Notes under the pieces: generated by a model
Database searches by the model: none
Told to the model about the DNA's origin: nothing
What the model saw: the letters and a program-made list of their open reading frames with translations, nothing else
Shown: positions 33,981 through 44,870 of the stretch, in pieces
Layout: each line of letters opens with the position of its first letter
Position numbering within the stretch: position 1 is the stretch's first letter
Assembly (NCBI GenBank): GCA_963556695.1
Contig: CAUWAG010000018.1
Location: 2,914,001 to 2,978,000 of the forward strand
DNA length: 64,000 nt
Reading direction: 5' to 3'
DNA from: Anthostomella pinea
Taxonomy: Eukaryota; Ascomycota; Sordariomycetes; Xylariales; Xylariaceae
Position numbers and translations under genes: made by a program

Positions 33981-35050
33981 GGCTGTTGAGGGTCGGAGGG
34001 GTTGCTGGTGTTGACGGTAAGTAGTGCTGCAAAGATAGTACCGCGACGAATAACAGTGTCAAAGGATGTGGTAGTGAAATGTTGTGCTCTGGTTCGTCGT
34101 CAAGGGATGTCTCGATAGGCCTGATGTAAGTACTGTAGTTCGATTACGGACTCCGTGTCGATGCAAAACATGTAAGGGTTTAGAGGGAACTCGACGCCAT
34201 GAAATCCAAACGTGAAAGTAGGCAGTCTAGGGTTGTGACTACCTTGCCAGCACAACTTGGTAGCCAGGCAAGTGCATGGAGTGACGAGTGCATGCGCACC
34301 TGGACCAAGCGATCGTTCTTGAGTTGGTTCCACAGCATGCTCTGTGTATAATGGCTTCGTTTTCTGCAAGTGAGACCAGTCCAGGAAGTCATTGTGAGCG
34401 GTCGCTGTCCCAGGGCGGTTGTTCTTGCGGGCGTCCAGACTGAATTCAAGCCCTAAGAAGTTGCAGCGGCCCGACCCCGTAAGGAACGCACGCAGATTAT
34501 AATACGTGACTTGAGGAAGTAACACGTCAATAACGTTGCAGGCATCGCGGCCTTCGCCTTTCCGAGCACGTTGCTGCGACAGAATCAGCTTGTCATATGA
34601 GAACAAATGTGTCCAAGCTTACATGAATGTTCGTCACCTCACAGGGATACCGTGTTGGCAACTGACAGGACATTCTAAGGACAGGGGAAACCGGCGTCAT
34701 GATCAGATCACAAGTGGTGGACAACTTATGTACACATGCACAGGGGACATTTAGAAGCCAAGCGAGCGGAGCCAGTTTGATGGTATTGCCTTGCCGAGAC
34801 CGCGTCCTCAAGAGTATGTGCAGATGAGAATGCCACCGCTTCTACCGAGGAGGCGGCAGAAGAAACCGATGCTATTCCACCACTGTGCTCTGTGGAAGGA
34901 TAGTGGCTCTCTCAGTAGCGACCTGGTCTTCACTCTCCTAATGAGCGGACATTAGTGACACCATGACAAACGCCGCAACTTGTCTCATCCCGTTCATGAC
35001 CAATCCAGCGCCCACTGCCTTGCCTGCATGTCCGATCACTAGTAGCAATG
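33981..35050. other. intergenic; 168-codon frame without ATG not called
   Basis: About 1.07 kb. A minus-strand frame at 34100-34606 is open for 168 codons but opens with TTG, has an in-frame stop just upstream and no early ATG or splice solution that I could support. It may be a decayed exon. The rest shows nothing. Confidence 0.3.
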
Positions 35051-35389
35051 TCAGGCCTCGGTAGGTCTAGTAGGATGGGCAGGCGCTGGGGCGATGCCGC
35101 CAGTAGAGCCAGCCTCGTGACCTACTTGAGAAGCCGGTGCCGAGATCTTCGCATCTTGTCCCTCCTTCCACTCGGTGGCCGGGGCAGCATTGCCGTCCCC
35201 CTTCCCTGCCTGATTCAACTGATCCTCGCGCTTGTCCGCCAGCTTGTGGACTGCCGTCGCGCCTTCAGTCGGGTGGCCGCCCTCCTTCTCCTTGCTGTTC
35301 TTGTCCCATGCCTGGGCGGGGCTCTCCTCGCTGGACTGGTCCAGCTGCTGCTCGCGCTTCTCGGCTATCTCGTGAATGTGCGACGGCAT
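35051..35389 (-). CDS. small hydrophilic stress-type protein, 112 residues
   Basis: Intronless frame starting at MPSHIHEIAEKREQQLDQ; upstream codons in the same frame reach only a non-coding-looking leader. The protein is almost entirely charged and polar (Glu, Lys, Gln, Ala, Pro, Gly), with an internal near-repeat HEIAEKREQQLDQ / HKLADKREDQLNQ and a disordered C-terminus (GIAPAPAHPTRP). No signal peptide, no Cys. Such small hydrophilic proteins in ascomycetes often accumulate during conidiation or desiccation, in the manner of LEA proteins; that role is an inference from composition only. Confidence 0.6.
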   Translation of the reverse strand: MPSHIHEIAEKREQQLDQSSEESPAQAWDKNSKEKEGGHPTEGATAVHKLADKREDQLNQAGKGDGNAAPATEWKEGQDAKISAPASQVGHEAGSTGGIAPAPAHPTRPTEA

Positions 35390-36123
35390 TGTGGGAGTAT
35401 GTTCGTGTATGATTGAGTATCTGTGGATGTCTGCGACGAAGGTAATTTCTAGTGTGAAAGAGTCGAAAGTGGTTGGATTGTCAGAGTTTGTAGATGAATA
35501 TTTGTTTCGATTGCCAGAAGTTGATGCACATAAAGAGACAGATGGATGGACTGTTGACATGACGCAACCACTTTCCGTCTGATTGACGTCACATGCATCA
35601 TGGCGCTCCCTCTCATAATAAATATCCAGGTTGGAGATTGACGCAACACAAATTGGAAGCTGAATGATCCGGAGCTAATGCGAACCGGACCGTGGCTGCG
35701 TGGTCCGTTTCCAACCTGAGTGAAACATTGTTGAACCCAGAGTCTGAGATGTGGCTGCATTCCATGTAGTAGGTAAAGTCCGGTAGGTAGGTACGGTATG
35801 TTCATCTCACTCGCAGACTTGGGATAGGAGGCAATCACGACAACGACAACAACGACAATGCATGCCATTGACTGCAGGTGTGGGAAAGGGGGCGCGACAG
35901 TCCAGTCCGGGTCGGACCTGCAGCTGCAGCAGCTGGTATAATGCGCGACGCGATTGCCGGCGGGCTTCTCTTCTTTTTTGCGTCCACAGGTCACAGGCTC
36001 TGACAGCTCGTTTCCCTTCCCCAATCATCAATGACTGGAATCAAGAGCACAGGCAAGACTGCAAGTGCCGACTCATAGTTTACACCCATCCTCATCCTCA
36101 GAACGCTTGATACTGCTATTAAT
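35390..36123. other. divergent promoter region
   Basis: About 730 bp between the start codons of the small hydrophilic protein (minus) and the large decayed gene (plus), so it probably carries both promoters. CATAATAAATATCC near 35614-35627 is a TATA-like candidate. A GT/AC-rich dinucleotide-like run (GACAACGACAACAACGACAATG) occurs near 35838-35859. Confidence 0.4.
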
Positions 36124-38595
36124 ATGGCGTTCCGACCTGAGGATTATGATCATCTCGACCTGCCCGACCCGAATTTCCTCGCCAAGGAACTCGACCCATC
36201 GCTACAGATCGCTTCGCTAGCCGACGTCCGTCAAGATGCTCAGGCCAGATCGAAAGACATCTTTGCCAGCTACCAAACCCTGCACGACATTCTTGATCGT
36301 CATGAAAAAACGATCCAGAAGCGATGGACCAAGAAGACGAGACAGCAGAGGCAAAAGATCCTGTTGGAAGCATAGCCAGGCATGGCCGCTGCACACCGCC
36401 CTGATCTCGAATCCGCTCTCCGGAGCAACAAGTCTCCAAACAGTGCATCAGCAAAGAGCCTGCGAGAATGCTACATGTGGCCGCATATCAGTCAGAATGA
36501 CCTCCTCAAGCCGAAGACTCTTCTGCTCCTACTGAACGCCAGAGGGCGCCATTTGCCGCCCACTTTTGCTGGCGCCGACAAGGCGGCCATGCAATTGGGC
36601 TTGGTGACCAAGAAGCTACGTCAAGTGTTTCTATGTGGATACATGATGGTGCTGCATGGCGTTCAAAGCCCCCGGGAGTATGGCGAGCTCTTTTCGTGGG
36701 AGGAGCATCCGGATGCGTTCCAATGGACGTTAAATCGGAAGCAGTCCGTCCCTGGCGAGGGTTTATTGATTCTCGAGGTGCAAGAGAAGCTCATGCGTTT
36801 CCTGATCGATTGCTGCTAACGTATACTGCACGAAATCCCTCTCGAAAGCCTCACAGCCACCACCTTTCCAATTCGCCCCGAGCCAGATTTGACGACAGAA
36901 AGGGGGTCTAATGGCATCGATTCCTTGGCTATGATGGCGGCAGAGGCGCCATACCGTCTACCTGCGAAGCTAGATTTCAGCCGAATCGAGAGAGTCCTTG
37001 GTGCCCGGGCATCCGCGGCCGAAGATCATGTATGGGCGCTACGAGAAGATCCAGCGTACTTTGCCGAACAGCTTATTGAGGTCAGAGAACACCGGCCAGA
37101 GCTGTTGAAGGACACCAGTGGCCACGAACACCCGGTCATGAAGACGACACAACAAGATACCCTATGGGCTCGTGTCTGCCGTACTGTTTCTCTCGAAGCT
37201 CATCTTCACCTTGAGAGCTACACCGAGCTGTATCAGCAGGCTCAAACCCTTCGCACACTGCAGACCAAGCATGCGGCGGCAATCTCTCCCACCGGAGATC
37301 TGCCTGATGAACTCATGGATTGTCTGTTCAGGTTCCGACGTTACCTCAATCAGGCAGCCAAACATACTGTAGAACGGCTTCGGCATAATTTTGCCGCCTC
37401 ACCTCCGTGGCGCCAAAATTTTGTGCGACAGCCCCCGGCGGACTCGACCACCATCACCATTCGAGGGTTAGACGCGAAAACGAGCGACATTGAACAACAA
37501 GTTCTCTGGTTTCTCTCGACGGTATGGGAGGACAGCAGCAATCTATTGGTCGCTCGCCTTCCGCTGATAGTCGACCAGCTTGGATGGCTTCTCGAAACCG
37601 AGACGCGCGCGAAGGAGCTTTTGTCCGCGCGCATCGCCGGCATTGTGGGTGACCTGGCCATCATAACCCATTGTATTGCACAGCTCGAATTGTATACGCC
37701 ATGGGCGAGGGGTTTCGAGTTGGCTCATGTCGAACGACAGGGGGGTATCGAAGCCGAGTTCGCCCAGCGTACCGTGAAACGGGGCATGATTGTGGACGCT
37801 CTCCGAGGCGAGAATCTCACCCAGGTAGCCCGGCTCGGCAACCCATCTGACATGAGATTCGCCTACCCATTCGAGAAGTGGAGGACTCGACAGAATGTAG
37901 AGATTCTGCCGCGAGCTGAGCGGAACCTCGATGAGTACTGGGCCGCCATCGATCGCATTTTGTACTCGAATTGTGGGAATCTGGAAGGTACGGCCATTCG
38001 GCGCGTCCTCACTCGGCCGCGAGCTATGCAACGCACGCCGGACTTCGCACCACCTCTCGCGACTGACAAGCCGAGCAGGGAACCAGTCTTAGATCCAGGC
38101 GTGGCTGGTCTATACAGGCCCCTCTCCACGATCTACATCGCCGAGCCGGCAGGAGCTGCCAGCAGCTCTCCGCTCGCCCCAACTCCCAAAATGAAGGAAA
38201 AGACAAGGGATACAACATCGTCTGCGGCCGCGCCCCCAGAGCCAATCGCCGCTGACGCAACCCCTCAGACTGAACCACCTTCTATCCCCGTGGACGCCCG
38301 CTCGCTCAGGGTATTCCGGGCCCTCTTCTTCAACCCGGCGGTGACATCATCACCTGGTGAAATCTCGTGGACAGATTTCCTTCGCGCCACGATCTCCACG
38401 GGCTTGTTCACTGCCGAGAAGCTGTACGGGTCTGTGTGGCAGTTCCAGAAACGGGAGGGCGACCAGAGCCGCATTCAGTTCCACGAGCCGCACCTGCGAG
38501 CTAAGATACCGTTCACGACAGCGCGGAGACATGGAAGGAGACTGAACCGGGCGTTTGGATGGGTCGGGGATACGTTTTTGCTCAAATTGAAATAG
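36124..38595 (+). pseudogene. large fungal-specific family protein broken by two in-frame stops
   Basis: A single frame of 824 codons from MAFRPEDYDHLDLPDPNFL to a natural-looking end (ARRHGRRLNRAFGWVGDTFL) interrupted by TAG at 36373 (codon 84) and TAA at 36817 (codon 232). Coding character continues without frame change on both sides of each stop. Around the first stop the text is KILLEA*PGMAAAHRPDLES, where I recall relatives having Trp; around the second it is FLIDCC*RILHEIPLES. Both fit G-to-A or C-to-T transitions (TGG to TAG, CAA to TAA). I recognise the family as a widespread uncharacterised ascomycete protein of roughly 900-1000 residues with no named domain; the middle (ARSLRVFRALFFNPAVTSSP, then ISWTDFLRA) is typical. 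No spliceable intron removes either stop. Assembly error or readthrough are alternatives. Confidence 0.75.
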
Positions 38596-39083
38596 GGGAG
38601 TTGCTCTGGCTCATGTTCCCTGTGGGGTCAGCCGCTCACATGAAGCTGCTCCTTGAGAAGGAGATCCAAACCCCAAGAAGCGCCTGGTGGCACGGCGTTG
38701 TCGTCCTAATTCGGTGGCCGCTCAGCGATGCTTATGAACAAACTATATGTTAGCGGTCTTTATAAAGCACTGCTCGGTGTCAAAGGACCGTCTACTGTCT
38801 ACTCTATGTACAAGATATTAGACATACGTAAGTACCAACGCACTCATGATCGCGGCCACGGCCGTCACTAATTTCATTTCCCCCCATATCCCTTGTGAAG
38901 GGCTGAAAGTGTATGTTACACTGCCATCATGCAAAGGTGCATGCCACGTTTCCTAGCTGACGCTGCATAGCTGCAACGCTCACCTGCCTGAGTCACAGGT
39001 TCCTCGTCTCCTATACTATCGTGACTCATTTTCCACGCCTAATCTCATCGCTGTCTCAAGTCGAGTTCTCATCTCTCTTCGTC
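38596..39083. other. convergent intergenic region
   Basis: About 490 bp between the 3' ends of the plus-strand decayed gene and the minus-strand Cys-rich gene; presumably holds both 3' UTRs. Nothing else recognised. Confidence 0.4.
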
Positions 39084-40429
39084 TCATATCAATATCATCA
39101 CAGCCGCACTAATCAGCAGTGCAGCCAACAGTGATGGGCTCAGTGGCCCTGCTGACCCTGATGTAGGAGCGGGAGACACAGCGGCTGCGCTCTCCGGCGA
39201 GCCACTGGCGGAGCTGGTAGTGCTCCCAGTGCTACCAGCTGGAACTGAAGAGGATGTTGATCCGTCGATGGCTGTAGGTGTCGCTGTTTCCGTCGTTGAG
39301 GTCTCCATAAGGTTGGTAGTTTGGGCAGTCCCCGCCACCGACTCGGTCGTGGGGGTAGTCACCGATTCAAAATCCGAGGATGTTACCCACGGAGCCGTCC
39401 CTACCGAGTCCCCCGTCTCCGCCGGCGGCACAACCTCAACAGTCGTCGTAACCCCCGCGTCACTCGTCGCAGGCCACGCCGGACCAGGCGTGCCACCCTC
39501 ACCATTCGGATAATAATACGTAAACCACTCATCACAATACTCATAACAAGTGTGCGTGCCCTGGAACACCGTGTACGTCATCTCGGCACCCTTCGCGAAC
39601 ATGGTGCCGTGCTCGTAGTCCCAGGCGATGGTCTGCAGCTGGCGCTTGCGCTTGTCCCAGGCCTGCGTGTTCGACCACGTCTGCGCTGGGAGCTCCTTGC
39701 CTGAGAGCGCTTGGACGGATGTTGCTGCGCACACGGGGAAGGCGTAGATGAACAGAGAGTAGGTTTGGCCGTCGTGGACGGTCTCTGTGTCTTGCCGTGG
39801 GTCGATGTCGCCTGTTACTGCTGGACCTAGCTCGAAGGGGTATTCTCTGTACGCCGTGTTCAGTTTTGAAACGATGTCAAGGCCACGCGTCGGGGTACTT
39901 ACGTGGGACAGCAGACAATTGCGTAGGCTGTGGCGTCGAAGTGGCCCTCACTTCAGTTGGCGGGCGTCAGCATCTATCATGTGGCCGGGATCATGCAAGT
40001 CTCCGGAGGATGCAGAGATCACGGACGAAGAGCCTCGTCCAAACAGGGAGAAAACGACTCCAGAGATCACTCACTAATCATAGGTCTGCCACCCGGGATT
40101 CGAAAAAGTACTCAATGCCGCATGCCCACCGGACATCCCGCGTAGTAGCTCACCACGCCGTCCTGCGTGATCTTCGGCGCCTCAAGAGCGTATGTGGGCG
40201 ACGGCACATCACACGACGGATCGGACGCCGACGGCGGGCCGAACTCCGACAGCGTGCACGTGAGCCAGTCCGGGTTATGCTCGTAGGCGGCTGTGCTCTC
40301 GATGTAGCAGCTCGTCGTCACGACCCAGTTGTTGGCCGGGTCGTAGCACTCGGGCGCCGGGGTGAACTGGATCGTCGGCGGGGCCGTGATGCTGGCCGGC
40401 AGCGTGGTGGGTGTTGGGACGGAACTCAT
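39084..40429 (-). pseudogene. extracellular Cys-rich protein with Ser/Thr stalk and C-terminal hydrophobic tail, probable one-base frameshift
   Basis: Three exons are visible: 40075-40429, 39903-39950 and 39084-39846. Introns are 39951-40074 (GTGAGT, branch GCTGAC, acceptor CTGAAG) and 39847-39902 (GTAAGT..TACAG), which join as WQTYDYEGHFDATAYAIVCC|PTEYPFELG. Exon 1 reads MSSVPTPTTLPASITAPPTI, then Cys-rich sequence to YYAGCPVGMRH and a TGA at 40112-40114. One base further the frame continues as LSTFSNPGWQTYDY straight into the donor, so a single-base deletion near 40114-40120 is the simplest explanation; an unusual intron is the alternative. Exon 3 contains an EYCDEWFTYYYPNGEGG motif, a Thr/Ser-rich stalk, and a terminal hydrophobic stretch (LLAALLISAAVMILI) ending at the stop, suggesting GPI or membrane anchoring. 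No N-terminal signal peptide is visible. Function unknown. Confidence 0.6.
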
Positions 40430-41104
40430 CTTGTGCTTTGATTTTGCTGCTTACGATAATGTGACGAGGGGAGACGAAGAGCCGGAAACGCGCGTTACAC
40501 GATGAGAGCAAGAGAAGGCTTGGCTTATATATACCTAGGCATTGCTGCGTCGCACAGAGTTCATCACTGTGCCAAGGCAATAAAAGCGTTCAGCTTGCCT
40601 AAAGGAGTCGGATAAGCTTGGCGACCTGACGATGTCGCATTGCATGGTTTAGTCTGACTGCATATTCTTATGCCGCCGGAAGCTAGGTAGTGGTTGTACT
40701 CAGTACACTGCGTTTTGGTTGCAACGCTTATACATACCAGTGCGTCTCATGTCTGCCTCACAAAGGACCAGAATCCCGGGTCTTAGGCTGACCAATATCG
40801 CTAGACTGGAAAGCCGTTATAGTCGCAGGTCGTGCGTCAAGACCAGCCAGATTAAGTAGCTCCGACATCCCCGCGAAGTGATTCCGACCACTGGGGCCGG
40901 TGCGGAGTCGACTATGAACGCCTTTTCCCCATACTTAAGGGTCCAATTCCCGGGTGGCGCTTTCGCTTCATGAGAGGTATGCCTCATACACTCCGTGTCA
41001 AGTGACTCTAGCCTCGCCTCGACGCCCCGACGCCCCGACGTCTTGACTGTGGTGGCAGACCATACTTGTCTTTCTTCATCTTTCTCCTTAGACCCCTAAA
41101 CACT
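40430..41104. other. divergent intergenic region
   Basis: About 670 bp between the start codons of the minus-strand Cys-rich gene and the plus-strand dioxygenase gene. A TATATATACC element on the Cys-rich side (about 40526-40536) is a plausible core promoter. The dioxygenase side ends in a CT-rich leader (CTTTCTTCATCTTTCTCC) typical of fungal 5' UTRs. Confidence 0.45.
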
Positions 41105-42199
41105 ATGGCTCTTCTCATCCAAAGCCAACGCGTGTTGCTCAGTGCTCGGCCCATCCTGGGCAGGCGTCTCATCATACAATCCAGGCTGATTTCTTCGACC
41201 AACACGCCTCGAGTCGTTCGCCCGTCTTCCACAGAAGTCAGGAATCATCGACTGGATGAGCGAAACTTGGAATTTGCAGTGCGGAGTGTTCACTTAGATG
41301 GCCTCGTCGTCGTGGAAGACGTGATCCCACATGAACATCTCGACCTCCTCAACACCAAGATGGTTGAGGATGCTCGCGCCCTCCAAGCCCGTGGTGAAGA
41401 TGGGCCCTTCAACTATAACCCAGGTAATCTGCAGCAGGATGCGCCGCCTTGGGCTGAGTATTTTCACCCATCGATCTTTACCAGTTGAGTAGGCCTCAGT
41501 CGATTTGACTTCAAAGTCTCCCATAGGATCGATCGCCTCTGACTGTTGCAACCAGATCGCATAGCAATTCAGATAACTACTTCAATTCTCGGTCCCAGGC
41601 CCAAGTGGACTTTCTGCTCCGGCAACTCTGCGATGCCCCCACTCCCGGGAGCATCGCCCTCACGTCAACCGGTGCACTCGGACGCGGACTTTGCGCATCC
41701 CTCCCATCCCTTCGCCCTTGTCGTCAACGTTCCGCTTGTAGACATGACGCCCAGGAACGGCTCAACTGAAGTGTGGCTCGGCACGCATAACCACCCGGAC
41801 GGCCTCGACGCCCAGGAGGGCGCACACGGTCACCGAGCCAGCGGTCGGATCAAAGCAGATCGCCTCGCAGAATGGGAAGCAGCCCATGGGGGTCTATCGC
41901 AGCCGACTATCAAGAAGGGCAGTGTTATCATCCGCGACTTGCGACTGTGGCATGCGGGGATGCCAAATACGAGCGGAGGTGTCCGCGTGATGCTCGCCAT
42001 GATCCATTTCGCAAATTGGTACAGAAATCCGATGAGGCTTGAGCTCGCTGAGGATGTCAGACCAGTGCTGGAGGGGTTGGATTCACGGGGTGAGCTGGGC
42101 TTGGATGTACCCGTTGATTGGGTGCCAAAGGAGGATGTGATGAAGGGTTACCTCAACAGGGCCTTTGGAAACGCCTATGACTTTGGTCAGGCTCCATGA
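41105..42199 (+). CDS. phytanoyl-CoA dioxygenase (PhyH) family protein
   Basis: Two exons, 41105-41483 and 41556-42199, with intron 41484-41555 (72 bp: GTTGAG, branch CTCTGACTG, acceptor AACCAG), giving 340 residues. The start is the ATG of MALLIQSQRVLLSARPILG, which looks like a mitochondrial presequence rich in Arg/Leu/Ser; the frame extends 13 codons upstream to another ATG. It is a Fe(II)/2-oxoglutarate dioxygenase fold: the metal-binding H-x-D is at about residues 167-169 (QPVHSDADF), the distal His at about 258 (LWHAGMPN), and the 2-oxoglutarate Arg is likely in GGVRVMLAMIHF. GTHNHPDGLDAQ and KKGSVIIRDLRL are typical of the fungal branch. All key residues are present. It hydroxylates an unknown small molecule; fungal members include secondary-metabolite enzymes, but no cluster is visible here. 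Confidence 0.85.
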
Positions 42200-42265
42200 T
42201 TGTGACGACTTTGTTGGTATGTAGAAGAGTCTTGCAGCTTCCAGTGCTTTTGAACTGGTCTGCTA

Positions 42266-44338
42266 ACGGCGGGGGCATGCAGATGGGACAGCCCCCCAGA
42301 TGGGACAGTTCCCCCACCAAAACACAACATTTGCACCCACCCACATCTCTATCGGGATTGAAGCTGTAGATATCATAAATATATCGTCTGAATTGTCTTT
42401 TCTTGGTGTTTCTTCGAATGTGGAATTTATTAGGTGTCCTACAGCGGGATGTCCCGTGGCGGGGGTCGGAAGTTAGCACGTCCGGCCCTAATCTGAGGGG
42501 TAATGGGACCCGTGCCCCCTATCCCCTCCAACCAGGCAGAAGTTCAGTGGTTCTTTTTTTCCTTTTTTTCTGTAAGCATCATAAGCTTCAGTACGTCGAA
42601 ATGGCGCCTTTATACACCAAAGAAGACCTTGCTGAGGCGATAGCCGCTGTGAACGGTAACGATCTGTCCCTCCGGAAGCCTGTCCAGCGCTATGGAATAC
42701 CAAAAACCACCCTTTCTCGCAAAGTTAAAGACTCCACAATACCTACAACTGGCACCCAGCGTGAAGGACATGCTCATAGACAAAAAATAAGCCCTGTTCA
42801 AGAAAAGAAAATGATTTTATAGATTCTGTACCAAGAAAAGGCCGGCCATGCCCCTACTCACGCCAGTGTGAGGTACATCATCCAGAAGATCCTATAATCC
42901 CAGGGAAAACCGCCTCATCTTGGGGACCATTACATGCGAAATTTCATCCGCCAGAACCCAGAGATAAAGACCAAAATAGGCAGAAAACTTGACTACAAGC
43001 ATATCAATGCTGTCATTCCCGACAATATCCATGGCTATCATGACCGCTATACAGATTTTGACTTCATTAAGTCTAAAAACCGCACAAATATCGATAAGTA
43101 CAGCATCATACAGGGCCGGCAGTACGTACGTCCAATCCAAGTGTTTTTCAGACAGCTAACCAGGAGGTTATAAGTCTGATAGCCTTGTAATAGGCAGTTC
43201 TGTCTCAAAAGGGGCCAACGTCAAGTCCAATGATGACCGCACGTAGACTACCGTAATAGAATCGATCACCGCCACTGGGAAAAAGCTCCGGCCGCTGGTT
43301 ATCTTTAAGGCGAAGTCAATACAGACATAGTAGTTCAAAGAGCAGCTTATTCTCAAGCATCCCAGGGTGGCAGACTGGATAGTGACTTACTCTGCTAATG
43401 ACTGGTCCTTGAACGCAATCGCGCTCAAATGGCTTAAAAAGGTTATTTTTTTCTTATTTTTTAACGTTAATTATATGCTAAATAACCTCTTAGATCTATC
43501 TGCCAGATACTGCCCCTGAAGACCCTGATGAGTTCTGCCTGTTGATGCTCGACGGCTAAGGCAGCCACTGCTCAGATGATTTTATGTATCTATGCTATAT
43601 AAATAACGTTTATTTAAGCTTTTTTCCTGCCCATATGGTAGGTTATATCCTTAATTAGTAATTATTCCGCTAATAGGGGTAGTCTCACATCTTCCAGCCC
43701 CTGGATCTGACCGTTTTCTTTGTGGTGAAGGCCGCCTATTGCCGCCTCATTAACCAGCTTGGTTAGTTGAACGATTCGGCCCCTATTGGCAAGATTAAGT
43801 TCCTTTCTTGCTTGGCGAAAGCCTGTGACAAAGCTACTCCTGTTATCGTGCGTTCAGGATGGCGTGCTGCTGGCCTTTGGCCCATAAATAGGAACAAGAC
43901 ACTGGCAAACGAGTATGTGATAAAGGCAGCAGAGATACAAGCAACAGCTACTGCTATAATGAACCCTGAAATCACCCCTGATGCCCTGAAAGCCCCTAGC
44001 CTTCTGAGGATTCCCTCTCCTCTGATTCAATAGATTTAGAAGATCTAGACAAAGGGGTGGTTATTGACAAAGAGGGCGAGGGGGTGTCTGACAAGCCGGA
44101 TGATAAAGAGGAAGAGCCCATTGTGATACGATCTCAGCGCCGAGAAATCCGCCAACCCGCGCGCTACCGCTAAAAGCACTGGTATTGCTAAAAACACCAA
44201 GAAAAGGCGATTCTTTTGATACATATATACATTATCTACAGCCTCAATACCAATGGGGTTATATGTGGGTGCAAATGTTGTGTTTTGGTGGGGGAACTGT
44301 CCCATCTGGGGGCTGTCCCACCTGCATGCCCCCGCCGT
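42266..44338 (+). mobile_element. Fot1/pogo-type DNA transposon, complete ends, dead
   Basis: 2073-bp element with about 77-bp nearly perfect terminal inverted repeats (outer ends ACGGCGGGGGCATGCA... and ...TGCATGCCCCCGCCGT) inserted at TA: flanking TA at 42264-42265 and 44339-44340 is the target duplication. The two repeats differ by about two positions, indicating modest age. It lies between two intact genes with no sign of gene disruption. The internal region is more AT-rich than the flanks. Confidence 0.93.
42601..44033 (+). pseudogene. degenerate pogo-type transposase
   Basis: The N-terminus reads MAPLYTKEDLAEAIAAVNGN and SLRKPVQRYGIPKTTLSRKV, a Psq-type helix-turn-helix. The frame then breaks at TAG (42820) in KKMIL*ILYQEKAGHAP, again at TAA (42896) in IIQKIL*SQGK, then continues RNPEIKTKIGRKLDYKHINA-like sequence with the first catalytic Asp expected at KNRTNIDKYSIIQG. 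Near 43730-44033 the C-terminal part is readable (IVRSGWRAAGLWPINRNK). Several more stops lie in between. The stops replace codons convertible by C-to-T or G-to-A changes, consistent with RIP or drift. The element cannot encode its own transposase. Confidence 0.85.
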
Positions 44339-44870
44339 TACCGTATGCTCAAGTGGGCCAGTCCGATGTCGGCTTCAGACGGCACCCAACAATAAGGGTC
44401 TTCCAAAGTACTAGCATGCATATTGAGAACGAGGCTACGAATAGTCTCCTACAATCTAGGGGTCAGAGTCTGATACGATTTCCACGATGCTCCAGTAACA
44501 TGTTTCATATTCAGAAGATTACGAACACGAACACGACGACCGACCCCTGGCTCCGGCTGCTGGCACGATGACTCATTGCTACATACACTAGTTGCTGTGC
44601 CGCAGAGAGGACATACAGTTTCCCCCTTGTTTTTTTTAACACTGGGGCTGGTACTGGCAGAGACCTAATGAAGGTATCCATTTCCGAAGAAAATGGCATA
44701 AACCACCCCTTGAAGTGACTTCTGGCGCTTGTTTTGAGGCCTGTCTTTGACCAGGCCCACTGTTCAAAAAGCGACAGGGGGGAAACTGTATACAGACGAA
44801 TATAAAGTACAGTCCGCTACTCAACTACTCTCACCTATTGTCATACATACCAACTCCATGGACCACAAAC
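44339..44870. other. intergenic between pogo element and PhzF gene
   Basis: About 530 bp, including the presumed PhzF promoter with a TATAAAGTA element near 44801-44809 about 70 bp upstream of the start codon. No other feature seen. Confidence 0.45.

Noticed and set aside
34100..34606. 168-codon minus-strand frame
   Set aside because: Starts with TTG, preceded by an in-frame stop, no ATG near the start and no splice solution. Kept only as a note on a possible decayed exon.
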